NCBI GenBank assembly: GCA_963377175.1 | Contig: CAUJNA010003243.1 | Coordinates: forward strand, 347,001-411,000 | Direction: 5' to 3' | Length of the DNA: 64,000 bases | Source of the DNA: Effrenium voratum | Taxonomy: Eukaryota > Sar > Dinophyceae > Suessiales > Symbiodiniaceae | In this document: positions 22,801 through 37,100 of the stretch, piece after piece | Layout of the letters: every line of letters begins with the position of its first letter | How positions within the stretch are numbered: position 1 is the stretch's first letter | Program-made: the position numbers and the translations under genes | Notes under the pieces: generated by a model | Seen by the model: the letters and a program-made list of their open reading frames with translations, nothing else | The model's database searches: none | Told to the model about the DNA's origin: nothing

Positions 22801-25800
22801 AGACATGTGGCTGACCGCAAGCCATGCGCCAGGGACGCAAGCCCGACTGCGCCTGGCGTCGACCCTGTTGCTGCGGTTGTTGAAACGAAACTCCACGCGA
22901 TCCGCGCCGCTACCAGCTGCATCTTCAATCAGTCACCCTGAGCAGCGATCCCGTGCCCTGGCGTCCCACCGAGTCCCACCGAGCACCTGCCAACCTCAAA
23001 GGCGACCAGCCGACAAAGACCCAGACGACGATCGAAGACCTGAGCGCGCCTGTCTTCGCGCTCCTGAATCAGGGTCTCGTTGCAGAACTGCGGCTGCGCC
23101 GACATGTCCTAATCGTCCCGCCAAAACCGTACACAACGCGACCTCCTTCCCGTCGTAGATCTTCTGCGCCCCTCTCAAACGGCGCGAAAACGGTTGGAAC
23201 TGGTGCCGTCGGTCCATCCCCAGCCTCTGCGCTGGAACTGCGTCGCTGTGTCGATCGACCCAACAACCACCACCTTGATCCAGCACGCGTAGATCCCGAA
23301 CAGGGCCAGATGGAGTCCCGAATTTGGGGGCGTGACCTGGTCCCACACTGCGAGCGAGCGCTGGTCACGATCTTACGGACTAACCAGCTCTGAAAGGGCT
23401 CACCAGACAAAGGCCAACCCGCATGGCCCGCGCCATCCCCGATCATCTCCAGGACTGCACTCCCAGGCCCAGAACTAAAGACCAAACGCCTGGGCACTAT
23501 CCTGCCGCTATTCTGCCAAAATGGCATCCGAAAATGATCTTGCTTGATCAAGCGAAGGCACATGCTCAGTGCAAACCATGCAATGTGATCGATGTAAAAA
23601 TATTTGGGAACATCAGAATGTCCAAAGGGATCAGATCCAAGAGGGGTCCTGGACAACCCAAAAAGATCAAACAACCAAGGAGGGGGACCACGGGAGACCA
23701 ACAGGAAAGGGGAACAGACTGATCCACATGTCCCTGACCAAATCAGCTGCCAAGGTGTGAACATGTCACACACACACACATCATACGGGCCCGAAACAAT
23801 TGAAACATTATAGCAAGCACAGTATTCTTGGCTCAAGGTTTGGCTTCGGGGGTCATAACCACAAGTCCTGAGCAAGTGCCTCCAGTTAAAGAAGTGAGAT
23901 TGATAAATTCAGTCGGCTGAGCTCGCACCTGCTCGCATAGTAGCATCTCAAATAAGAAGACAAGGAACTATGCTTGAAACATAGAACTTGCTGCAAATCG
24001 CAAGCATCGGAGATACTCCGCTGGAGTATGTGGCAGTGTCTTTAGAGACTTCTGAAAGACTTCCCGGGTGAAACTCCAAGTGGCTAAATGACTTCCATCT
24101 CCACCGCCTCCACCTGGAGATGGACTCCTTGGGACAGCCACGCATACAGCCTGTCCATGCGGATGGACAAAATCTTGGAACCGATCTGTTTCGGCACTCC
24201 CATTTTTGACGCATGTTTCGTCCGCTCTTAGACCCGAACGGCTTCGTGGGTTTCTGCTTTCGTGGTGGTTGGTGCGTCACCTGCAGCACAAAAAACGGTT
24301 TCTCGGCTCACCGCGACTCACACCTCCAAACAAAAATGTAAGCTACTGGAGCGAAAAACAGACAGTCCTGATCCACCAGCTAGACTGAGCCGCGGCATGA
24401 AACAGCGTGCGGCATCACTCTTCGTCAAATTGGCAATGTCTATCTGCGCAAGAAGCGCATGGAAAGCTATGCCTCGATGTTGCTGACGGTGAAGGCATAT
24501 GGGACACCTAAGCGTGCCAAACCATTGCTTTGCTTCAATTTGCAGTGTGTCGTAGGCTGGGAACAGGTGACAGGACCTCTGGTAGACAAGGCCCCAGCTG
24601 GCACAGTCACAGGGCGCGTCTTTGGTCTCACAGCCTCGGCAGCTAAACGCCACCTGGCAGCCGAATGCAGACACCATCCATCACTTGGTCCTTGCCGATT
24701 TCTTGCATGCTCATAGGCGGCCTTTTGGACAAATAGACAGCCCTGATAAATGGAATAAACCAGTGCCATCTATGTTTAACCAAACTAACCCAAAATGGAC
24801 ACCTATGTGCATGCCTCATTGAGACTGGCAAAACCAAACTCAAACCATGAAAGCAACACTGCATATCCTCGTGTTGCTTGCCAGTGAAAAACAAACGCGA
24901 TGTGTAAGCCTGACGTTTGATCTGGAGAGGGATCCCGGCATAGTTGAAGGCAACCTGAGCGGCCCGTGTTGATGCAGTCGTGCCACACACCAAGTCAGAC
25001 TCAGTCCCAATCACCTGGCATTTGGCATGAAATCTCAGTCCTACTGCATTGAGCCGCGCCACATCTTTCGTTTCGAAAGATTCTGCCTCAAGCGCGAGTT
25101 GGAGAGGCCAAGTACAACCGGTCAACATCGGGGTAGGTTGTCAGAGCCGAGAAGCCCCATGTGCCACTTTTGTCAAGAAGGTGTCAGCATCAAAGACTCA
25201 AGGCACTGAAGATGGGGCGCCTTACGTGAAAGCCAAGACACAAAGTCCGGGTAGTAGTCGACGGGACCACGCCAAATGCCAGGTTTGACAGATTGTGCCT
25301 TGCCAGGAGACTGAAACCTTCACGAACCCCTCCCTCTCCAGGCAAAGACAAGCTGGGCACGCAAGCAGCACGCCTGCTCCCAAACAATATCGTCGAACTT
25401 GGCATGCTTTTCGCCTTGTTGGGAAATAATCTGCTGAAAAGTCTCTGCACATTGAGAAATGGGATCATGCGGGTGGTGCGCTTCATGTGCAAATGCTGGA
25501 TATTGCGGACCAGGGGACACTCGTATTCTGTCTTGTTTGCGTCGCAGGAATCGAGCCTGAAAATGCGCATGCCACACTGAACGCAATTGGCTTGCCTTTT
25601 GCAGTCAACTACATGATCATAGTGCTATGCCGACGTTCTAGCAAGACCTAGCAGGTCTTCTCGTTCGAATTCGACAAATGCAAACAGCCATGCAGCCAGT
25701 GGAGCAAGTGGTTGATGCCAAGAAGCCAATTCATATTTGCACCTTCGCAAGCAAGACCAGGGGAGGTAGAAAAAAGGAGAGGAAAAGGGAGGGAGAGGGA

Positions 25801-28800
25801 GAGAGAAGAGGGAGAGGGGCAAAAAGAAGAGAAGAAGAAGAAGAAGAAGAAGAAGAAGTGAATCACAAGCACAAGCACACAAAGTCCAATTTCAGTCAAA
25901 GCTGCAAACACTTATCTGGGCACCAAGTGGCTTCTCGATCAGTCCCAGCAGCAATCATACGAATGTTGCAAGACAAAACGTTTTGCCCTACCCACTGCCT
26001 CAGGGGGGCAAATCTCCCCCCCGCCTGCATCGGACCAGAGTGCAATCACCAGCACCATGCCAGCGCGCAAAGACTGGCATCGCTGCTTCAAATCAACTTG
26101 CCAAGTTTATCCAAATATCAAGGCTCAACCCCACACTGCACATGCCCCTCTATTTTTTGAGCTGGTTTTGTCGTAGCCGACTGCGCGTACTCTGTTGGTT
26201 GGCACCGTGTACATAGAAATGTACATACATCCATATTATGGATGCACATGACATATGTACGGCACGCATAGTAGCTGCATGTTTTGCCCAGACAAGAACA
26301 TCATATGATCACGCCCTTCAAGAGAAAGTCACAGTTTGCAAGGCAGGGATATTGCGGCACTCGATGACAAGCAAGAGATGAAATGATTGGCCAGACGCAC
26401 CACGCTCTACCGCGGCAATCCCGTGCTTGTTGGAGGTGTTGTGCTGACTGCCTTTGTTTGATGCCGAGGTCATGTCTGCCTTCGTGCCAAGTGCGTGCTT
26501 TGACTTGGGATTGTTGTCCGTGATGCACGCCATCCATGACGCCGACATGACCTATAATTCTATAGCGTGATGTGTTTGTACACCCAACCTTTCGTGTTCG
26601 GGCCAGTCCCTTTTGTCTTTGGCCTTGCTTTCGCACTCTTACGGCGTTGCTTGGGCACAACCTCTTGCGTGGTTGGGCCATGGCTCTCGCCCTTGGTGGG
26701 AAGAGCGGGGAGCAAAGCGCAGTGTGGAGGGGAGAAGTGCGGAAACAAGAGCGAAGCAAAGAGTGGGCAGAAGCCAGGGAGCCTCGCAGGCGAGGGTCGA
26801 GTCTTCCGAAGCCAAATTTATTGGACAGCAGTGACACAGTGAGCGCGCAAAAAAAACAATAGTGTATCAGAGAGTTGTGGGGTTATCACTTGCTAAGGCA
26901 AAAGAGACTCCAGCTAGCAAGCCAGCTTTCGTGACCACAAGCAACAGCCCGGCAAACACAGCCCATGATGCCTTGCCCATCTGCGCCAGTCCGCCTGGGC
27001 CGCCAATGCAAGTTGACGAGTCTGTCGGGCGTCACTCACATGTCACTCACATTGACCCGAAAGGCATACGATTCGGGGATGGAATGGCGCCCCAAGTGCA
27101 ACCGTGCAGCCATAAACCTGTCCGAAGGGATTTGTACTCCTGCCAAACAATTCAAGCGATTCAAGCCTGAAACCCTGCTCCTCCTCTCCCACGGTGTTTT
27201 TATAGGTGTCATGTTCCATGCCCCTCACTGAGCTTTCTTTCAGCTCTCCTGAACTTCTCCGCCGTGTCGGCAGCTCCCTGGTCGGTGAGGCTGGTCTTGA
27301 AGGCGCGGCCATTCTGGCGGCGACATCTGAGACTTATGTTTCGGTCCCTGAATTATAGCAGCCAACGCCTGAATCAGCTCTTGCTCGATTTCCTGAACTC
27401 ATTATTGTTGCGCTTGGACGCGGAAAAAGTGCAAGTTGGCAAAGGGAAGTAGTGTGCCAAGTCTCCACCAGGGTGCCGTTTGCATAACCATTGTCGGTGA
27501 TGAAGCGAGTTGTAACCTGCGGAGGCCCGCATGTTGACCACAAGCGTGGGGCTCAACAGTGCCTGGCTGATACTTTGGGCGTTGCAAGTACTTTCAATGC
27601 AAAATCAAAGAGGCCAACACTGGAACGGCAATGCTGACAATGCTGACAATGCTGACATGCTGGCGCTCGCACCGTGAAGGGCAGCATCACATCCACGTTG
27701 TTGAAGAGAGCATGCCCGGGGCCTCCCATAACTTCATTCACCAGAGGGCTTCAAGGGATGTTGAGTCTTTGCCAAACGCGAGCAAGTCAACCTCGAAGCT
27801 CCCTCGTGGACTTGACACCATGCCAATCTTGAATCCCCTCCAGATTTCCCGCTCTCCCATCCGCGCCATACTCGCGAAAAGTGTTCACGTCAGCTCCATT
27901 GCTGTCGCATTCCGCTTTGCACTTCTTGTTCTTGGACGCGTCGCACACACTCTCCTTACTTGAACAAGTGTGACAAACTATCTGCACATTATCTATGGCT
28001 TTCCTCGCGCTGCTTGTGCGAAATGGAGTCATTGTGGTATTGTCAGAAGCGAAAACAAATAAGAGGTGGTGCGAGCAAAATAAGCTGGATGGCATCCATG
28101 TGTTTGCAGGCAAGATGCCGACGTCAACTTGCATGGGTGCGCAGTCATGGCAGAAACGAAGCGGTTTGCCTCGAACAGGTCCTTAGCAGCCAAGCGCAAT
28201 GCACTATTGCGGCTTTATTGGTTCAAAGTTGCTTGCCAGAAGTGAATAAATGAATTTAATCAGAGGCACAACAACATGAAAATCTGGACTTGCTGTGTTC
28301 AAACACCCTGGACCTTTCGAGTCGCATCCCTATCCTCATGCTCGCTGAATGCTCAATGCCACACCAGGGCCAAGTGTCCATCTCCGGACAGCAGGAGGCA
28401 TAGTGATTGTTCTGGTTGAAGCCTCACAGCGAAGATTGCGGCTGACCATCAAGCTTGCCCTCAAACAAGTCAAGCATTCAGCTAGGGCCACAGTAACACA
28501 AGAATGGACACATGACACAATGCTAGTGGCATGGTACGTTACAAATCGTATGCTTATTCTGCCTATATCGGGGCACTGCTTCAACTCGTTCACAACAATT
28601 CTTACTTGGATCATCTTGAATCACTGCGTGGGTGAGGGATCATGAGCGCCGATCACATACTCCAAGGGTCTTCTTGTTGCATGCTGAGAATATGCCAAAG
28701 CAACATGTTGAGCCAAATCTCTCAAAATCTTGCCATGTTGAACTATGCTTGGTCCATTCCTCGGGCATACTGCCTGGAGCGAAGCGTCTAGATAAAACAA

Positions 28801-31800
28801 ATGTGCTCTACTGATCGTTTGGCCGGAGCACCTTTGTCCTGCACAAAGCGGAGGTCCGTAGGGCATTGGGCGTCACAATAACCCAGACCACGCCGCCAGC
28901 CCGCAACATTCATGACGCCGCTGTTGCTGATGCTATTCATGTTCCTCGACCAAATCTGGCAAGCGGTCAGTAGGCAGTTGTGCAGACACAGGCAGGTCGG
29001 TGTGCAGGCAAAGAAGCGTCCAAATGCGTTGACAGGTGATTAGAAGCTAAAGAGCGCAAAGGACGTTGCCCAAGGCCAAGAGTCCCATAAGTATCCATCG
29101 AAACCAGGTATACCGCAGCATTCCTCAGCACACGACAAGGACAGTAAGTTCTCAGTGCATGTGAAGCGTAGCATGCGTTTGTGGCCCTGGCATTCCAGCT
29201 GGAACTTTGCTGATGTCGATGTCAAAAGAGATCTCCCCCGAGAGGGGCGCAAATTGAGTGTAGCCCTCACCTGCCATTGCCATTCATTCTTCTCCAGTAC
29301 AGCCTTGCATGTCATGTGAGTCATGTACCTTTGGGTCTAGATGTGACTAAGCAATGAGGCACTGGCCATCTGTCAAGTAAACGCGAGAGCCATAGTTGGG
29401 TGTTGGAGCATCTGGGTCCTGGCCAGTCGAGGTCTGCCATGCTCCAACAGCCAAGCAAAGGCGCGCGAAGTGCCGCCCTGGCTTCTGCCGTTGCAACAAA
29501 TAGTCGGGGTGCGGAGTGCTGCCTTCCCCGAAACTGAGCTGTCCATGCCTTCACCAATCTATCTTGTCACAATTTCATACCTTCATGGAACAACTGCATG
29601 CGCTCTTGTCAGAAACCGTGCGAATCAAATATGTGTGATGCCATAGCAGCAAGCCGGTCAAAAGATCTCAAGCAGCTCACACATGACAAACATGTTGGAG
29701 TTGTTGCTGTCAGGGTTGCGGATTGACACACACGGGCAACCTATATAGCAGTCCCGCATTTCAACCAGTGCCTTCAAAGTGGAACACTGGGCTGGACCAA
29801 ACTGGATCAACGGGCTGCACCTGTGTGAGCGTCCTTCGTGGCATAGCGCAGCGTAACAGCTCTATTGTTCGGAGAACCCACAAAGACACCGTAGCTGTCC
29901 TAGTGTCGGCGTCAAGGCAAACTTATCAAGAAACGTCCTTGCAGACTTCTCAGAAGGGGCAGTTGGGAACAACGGCAAACAGGCACAAGCCTGTGCGCCC
30001 TTGCCACGAACATGGAAGTGATGCAGTCTAAGATTCCCGGCTTCAAATGTTGAAGCGGAATCTGCTGAATCCGCTCAAAAAGTCAAACAAACTCAGCCTG
30101 GAGTTGCCAAGCCACCGAGTACCTGGAAGCTTTGAGGCCTTGCAGGTAGCACCTGCAGAGCTAGGTCTCCCCACTTCACGTCTGGTGAATCCGATTTGCG
30201 AAAAAGCGAGCCTTTCCATGTCACCGGGGTCAGTTGACACAGATGCGCAACTCTTGCCGTCCACAGTGTAGAGATATCCTCAGCATTTATAAGCCAGGCT
30301 GGTATGAACATGAGGAAGTGTTTCAATTTTCCACTAGACCACCAGCAAAAACACAGATGTGCCACATGCACCATGAGCAGTGTTTGATTTCCGTCTAATG
30401 GAAGGGAACCCGTCGATTCTTCGTCATGCGGGTACATGTTGATATTCCAGGCAAGGTCTAAGAGTTGAGGAAAAGCTTGCAAAGCATATTGGACGTAGAG
30501 CTATGCGGTAACCCAACATGAAACCCACAATCGCGAAAACTGGATTTCTTCACAGAATATTGGCGTGTGCACGGACTGTTCACACGGAGGCCACCACAAA
30601 GAAAGTTGCATGGAAAGCGTAGACCCCACGCATGACAAAATGATTATAAAGCGAGGGCAAGTAGTCGGCACCAGGTCCTGGGTTGTGCCAACAAAATGCA
30701 GTCACAACAAGGACTTTGAATACATCTCTGGCACCAGTCCAAACAAATACGAAGGCAAAAATACTCTTCTTCAAGAGACGGCCCAACTCATGCCGAGTGC
30801 GTCACTTACTTCACAGTCACAATGGCAGTCTTCCCAATTATGAACATGGGACGAAAGCGCATCCCGTGTTTGGCAAGCCGCGCCATCTCGAATCCAGCAT
30901 CACGAACTGCGCGGTATCATGTCCTTGGGCTCAGGCGCAACGAGGCGCAATACTCGCGCTCAAGTGCTTCTTCGGGCGTCAACTTCGTGCCGGGCAGCCA
31001 TTCACTGAGATGCGGATGCCAGCATTCTTGGTGTCCTGAAGTGCTACCCTCCCACCAATTAACATGAAACCGATTGAAACCGTTCGAGGTTCGGGGAATC
31101 GGTCGTGGTTTGGTCCCAAACCTCAGGTTCTTGCGAATGTTCTCGGGCCTCATCTCCAAGGGGGTCCACCTGCTGAGCAAGGGCCGCCGCCGCCAGCAGC
31201 AGCCAGGGCCTTCTTTTTGCTAAGGGACCGGAGACCAGCGAACTAGGCGCGAGATTGATAAGGACCGCCACACATTCTGAGATCAAGACAGCACGTCATG
31301 AAGCTTTGCCCATAGGAAATGTGCAGCAACACTCCGCAAGAAATCACATTCCACAACCGGCCCATTTGTTCCACAGCATCAAACCACATTGGAAGAGCGA
31401 ACGCCACATAAAAATGAAGCATTCAGAAAAAGAGTGGTTCAAACGCAGCGACCTCCGAGCGATACCGTGCCTCAACATGGGGCGCGCCAGGAGGCAACGT
31501 ACGCAGAAAGTAGCACCCACGTCTGCGGGTCCAAAAGCCATTTTGCAAGCAGGTCTCGGAAGAGCAGCTCAAAAGCTGTGGAAAAAAGCGTTGGCTTATT
31601 TGATCCTTTGCTGTGCATGGCGTAGACTGCTACAATCCGTGTTTGTTAGTAGGGTGCTGTTTGTTGCTTGGGTGTGGCTCAAATTTTTAGAGCCAGGCCG
31701 CAAGTTTTAGTCTACGTGTCCACTTGCCTGGGTTCCATTTTGGGTCAGATTTTTTGAGCAACACCCAGTATGGATGATCATTCATCTCAGCATAGTCCGG

Positions 31801-34097
31801 CAAGTCAAGGGAAAAGGAGTTTGAAGCGAACAGCTGCGATGCGGCGGCAAACGTGCTCCAAGGGCTTTTTCAGAGTCGTACATGAAACTTGCAAACTGAA
31901 CGGTGCTCAGCAGCAGTTTGCAAGCACAGCAACTCATTGCAGGGTGATGATGCTTGAGCTCTCGCAGCGTGTCAAACATCGGACCTTCCAACTTCCGCCA
32001 GCGATGAACATTCATGGGGTTCTCCAGCTCCTCAACAAGAACAAGTTGAAACCAAAACAGCGAACTTGCAGCTTGCGTGTCCTCCGACAGGGCCTTCACC
32101 TGAGCACACAGCCCAATCCTCGTTAGATCATGGAACATGCCTCACGGCTTGCAACCCACGCATTGTGCTCACAGAAGGAAAACATGCCCTCGCGAATTGC
32201 GACCTATCACACGTTTTATTTTAGTTTAAGGCTGTAATAGCAAGCGCCTTCGTCCTCTCTTGCAGCAACTCCCTCTGCAGTTGGAAGACCTGCCAGAGGC
32301 ATTTTGCCAAATCGAACGTTTATCAAAATAGGTCATGTAACCAAAACAAGCACACAAACAGAAACAAACAAGCAAACAAACAAAAACAAACACCTTGTAT
32401 ACAACTATGCCGCCTCGCGCTTCAGGTCATCAATGTTGAGAACCTGCCAGTCATTCTATGACTGAGAAAGGCATGCATGTTCTATTGATATTGTCCCATG
32501 CCCATCCTGCATTCCTCCGTTGGAATTGTGCAATAAAAACCCATGGCGGCATTAAGTACTTAATGCCGCCACTTTGCCGTGGTGACAGGTGGTTGTGACG
32601 CTTGCTGGTTAGAGGATACATTGGCTACAGCCCAACTTGCCTGCTGCTTGCCAATGTGCAGCTCCCTCTTCAGCTGTGCCAGCTTAATGCCCAGCGCCCG
32701 AGATTCCTAGAGGGGAGCTGCATGATCTGTCACGCGACGCCGCATGTCCAATGGTCCAAGCCCGTCCTCCAGGCGCTGCTTGTATGCCAGCTCGCCGTTC
32801 TGCAAGGTACGCTGCTGGATCCTGGCATGCAAATGCTTGCTCGCCTTATGCAAGTCAGGCTTCATGGAGCTGACCTTCCTGGAGTTAACCAACGGGTATG
32901 CTTCATATTTGCGTCGACTGCACCAACTCATCCAGCCGTCAGCATCACCTTGCTTGAATTACAAGCAAGCTCTGGGCACTTGATCTTCTCATACTGCAGG
33001 GCCAGCTCATCATTGCGGTGAATGAGCTGTGTACCAAGCCTCCGCATAGGCAGGTCACACACCACTACCAGTAGTGCAGGCAAGTACAAGCGGGAGCACA
33101 ACTAGGTTCCAGGCACGTCCCGCTCGCTGATCGTCTCCTCATACTTCTTCTTCTGTTCTGAGCGTCGGCTTTGAAGCATCTTTCAAGGTCCCATGATGTT
33201 CTCAGACCTTGCTCAAGCCTTGCTCAAGCCTTGCTGCAAACACTCCGCTCCAAGAACCCTACGCTTTCTTCGATCCTCTTCTTCAAGGATCCTGCCACAG
33301 AAGTGAGAAAAAACAAGTTGAAAAGCCACCGCGACTTCTATCCTCTTATGGTTCAAAGCTGCACAGTCAAGAACGTCTCTGGCCTAGATTCTAACTTCTT
33401 GATCTCGGCCTGCCATCTGAGCATCTCCAAAAGCACTGGAACGGATGAGGGGGATGCTTCAGTATGTCCAACGAAGACATATTGCACTGCGCACTCTTGC
33501 CTGCTGGGAATCCTTGTGGGTATTCAGCGTCTGCTGCCGTCGCTTGGCCCTGGCATGCAAGATTCGACAGCTCCCCATAACCCTACTCTCCAATCTGTCA
33601 GCACACAAATGTTACTCAAGTACTGCCTCTGCCAACACTTAAGTAGCTACATATATGGGTATGCTCAGAATGAAACAGCTAGGGTTACGCAAGCTTTAGT
33701 GATTGTTTCCATTTGGCGAGGTGCAATTCTGGGGATTCCATTTGCTGAGCCACAGCCGTATGAGCTTCAGCCTACCAGGAAACTTGCCTCTCCATCTGGT
33801 CCTTGAAGAACTCGCACCTGCAGCTTGCAATGAACGGAGACAGCAAAAATATGAAACCATCCATAGGATGATCAAAGGAGAAAGAACAGGACGCAAGGAA
33901 AGAATGAGAATGGAATAAGAAATAGAGAAAGAAGAAAAAGGAATCTAGAAAACGATTTGGATGTGGCTTTTGTGGTTCCACCCCTGTAGAAGGTTAAAAG
34001 AGTACAAACAGATTGCTAAAGAAGGACCAACAGTGGGAAGAACATGTGAAATCCACAAAAGGCGCATCCAAAACGGTTCCTAGAAGGAAAGAAACAA

Positions 34098-34144
<47 letters not shown>

Positions 34145-37100
34145 ACAAGTAAATAAATATATAAATAAGTAAATAAGTAAAAAAGTAAATAAAAAAATAA
34201 AAAAATATTGAATTGCAAGCAAGAACAAAGAAACAACAAACGGAAGAGCGGAAGAGCAAAAGAAAGAAAGAACGAAAGAATGCGTGCAAGGAACAAAAGG
34301 CAAAAGGAAAGGGAGCAAGAGAAACAAGCAACCAACCGCGCAAGGGGGCCGTGTCTTTCCATTGAACCTCGTCCTTTCCTGGGTACCTGCCAATCGAAAA
34401 GTTCATCGTCAACAGCTGAACCATATGGACAAACGCGACCCCCTTGTGGGGTTGGCAGCAAGCAAGCAAGCAAGCAAGCAAGCCAGCCAGGCAGCCAGGC
34501 AGGCACGCAGGCAAGAATGGAAGGAAGAAAGAGATTAGCAAGAAGTACAGAAAGAAGGATAATAGGAAGCAACAAAATAACTAGGCAGAAACTGTAAATT
34601 TGGCCATTTGTCGATGGCAAGGATTCTTCCAGCGCAAGACCAACATGTTTGGAGCCTGGTATATATTTGGGCTTTAGAAGTTGAGGGAAAAGCAGGAGCC
34701 GGTAAATGTTCAGGGTGTTGCCCTCTTTGTGCTTCCATCCCAATTATATGTTACGTATGTTGCGATGCTTGCTTCAAGTTCACCTAGCGCGGTGACATCC
34801 AAGCAAGCCCGTTTTCGCAGCAGTACTTGCACGTGTAAGCCACTTTGAAACCAAAAGACGGGGTTACACACGCACAGAAACTAACGCGGTACCCTGAGAG
34901 TGCGGTGTTTCATGAAAATTAGATGAAAATCAGCATCTGGATGCACATCTGCATCTGCTGCTTCTGAATCTGGGACAGTCTGGTGCAAAATGCTAAACAT
35001 CTCGAGAAAACCACAAAAGTTCAGACTTGGGAAGTGGTTCCAGGATCTGGGACATGGGTGGGGACTTGTTCAGGATTTGGGACATCGCTGGGAACTTATT
35101 GCTTTTTGTTGCTTTTGGTTTTCTCAAAGTGTTCCAGAGATTCAATCTGTTCAAAAACACTCGAGAAAGTAAAAACAAACAAAAACAAAGAGTTCAGACC
35201 CATTGAGACATGAATGTCCATTCAAAATGATAAAAACACAGCGCGCGGACGGTAGCTCGTCGATTCTTGTTTTCTGGGGGCACGGCTCTTTCTGCATGCG
35301 GTTGAAGGCATGATGCCCCTAACCATGCAAGACAATAAACAGCAACAAGCTTGGTGCAAGTGAGCTGGCCGCACCCGCTTTAGTCTTTCCTCCTTCTCCT
35401 TAATCTCCTGGCACATGAATGGCGTTGTGCAAACTGCCCGCAATTTACGGTCGGGGGACCGAAACCTCCCTCTAGGAATCCAAAGCACACAAACGAAGGC
35501 TGGTATGCCAATCCATTGCAGAAACGCTGTCATGAGCTATCCTCTTTTAGCTGCTCAATCTGGTGCGACATGATCTTGAACTTGCGCTTCATCTCGGCTA
35601 TCTCGTCCTGGCAGTTTCCAATGTGCCTTCTGTAACTTGCAGACCCAGACAACACTATGATTGCATGTCTTGCAAATGTCCTGCGATTCCACGAGCTTCT
35701 TTGAATAGATGTTGCGATCGGTTCGCACTGCCTGCTTGCGCACTCACTCATCAAGCTGGGTGGAATGCTGAACCAGTATCAGCGCGCGACTAGCCACAGT
35801 GACTGATTGCCATTAAACAGCTGTAAGTCATTCAGTTTGCTATGCGGCTATGCGGTACTGCCCTCCTTGTGACAAGAAGAGCCAGTGTCCCAGGCATTAA
35901 AATCAATGTAGTGGCTTTGCAAAAGCGGAAGACTGCGTGTGATGGTGTGACGATGGCTGTCCTGCTGTTGCTGGTGCTCATGCAGTGCAAACGCTGCTGG
36001 TAGTAGTGGTGACGGTGGCGGCAGCGGCGGTGGCGGGTGTCTGGTGGGTGGGTGGGTGGGTGCGTGGGTGAGGAGCGGCAGCTGCAGCTGGTCCAACGGC
36101 AATCCGCAACCCTGAAGCTGCCACTTCCCCAGAACCTGCCACTTCCGCCCGCTTCGAGCCTGCCCCACAGCCACCCAACCCCGCAAAGCCCATAGCTATT
36201 GCTCTGGAAAATCAAGTTGTGAGAAAAACATGGAGGTGCACACTGGAACAACAAGGGGGTCTGCAGAGAGAATGATCATGCAAGATAGACAGAGCAAAAG
36301 CTGCGTAGAGGTGTGCTCGTGCTCGTTTGTGTGTGTGCTGCTGCACACTGCCAAGTTCATGGCATGCAATGCAATCACAACAGGCGCTCCACTGACACTC
36401 ACACACACAACCAAACAAGCACAACAACAAACACCTGAGCCAAGCTTTTGCCGCCATGCTAATGGACAATCCTGTCCCCCCTACACGGAGAATGTTGCAT
36501 TGCCTTTTGAAAGTGCCAAGAAGGCAGTTTTCAGTAACCCCGAACTGCGACGTCCACTGACCCCAGAAGCTTCTCTGGGCATGGCCCGGTTTCAGAGTGG
36601 TTCCCAGCCAAATACAACTCCACTATCATGAAAGCCCAAAGGGCGGGCAGATGTCCTGCTAAAATCCTTGCCCAGCCTCATACAGCTGTTTCTGCTGACC
36701 CAGCTTGGCCTTGACCTCGGTTCTCAAGGCGTGCAAATATCCGAGTCCCAAAGCTGCTGGAGCTTTGTCCAGCTCATTTTGTGACGCTTCTACATTGCGA
36801 GGGAGACCAAAAGAAGCAGCCTGTCAGATTGGTGAACGTGTCCCAAGTACACTGAAAAGGACTAAAGTGCAAAGGATCCAGGAGGCAGACATCTGCGAAG
36901 TTTTTCTTGAGCTCTGAGATCTTATTGTCGCGATTCTTGAGCTCCTGGCACGATGCATGCCTGAAAATACACCAAGCGCGTCAAGCTGCTCGCCTCTAGC
37001 GCGGCCATGTACTTGCTGTTGGCCAGGGAACACCTGGGGCGTTCCTACTGTGGATGGTTGCGAAATCCTCAATTCGGTACTGACCCACGGCATGATTCGA

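Noticed and set aside
23829..23841. TTGGCTCAAG resembling the 3' end of the dinoflagellate spliced leader
   Set aside because: Only 10-11 bases match and the preceding bases differ; expected by chance at this length.
23069..23875. 268-codon minus-strand frame
   Set aside because: No recognisable domain and low-complexity Arg/Ser/Trp composition; overlaps other long frames in GC-rich DNA within the CFAP58 intron.
34016..34743. Hydrophobic 249-codon minus frame (membrane-protein-like)
   Set aside because: Driven by the (AAAT)n repeat read as Leu/Phe/Ile/Tyr; no family similarity.
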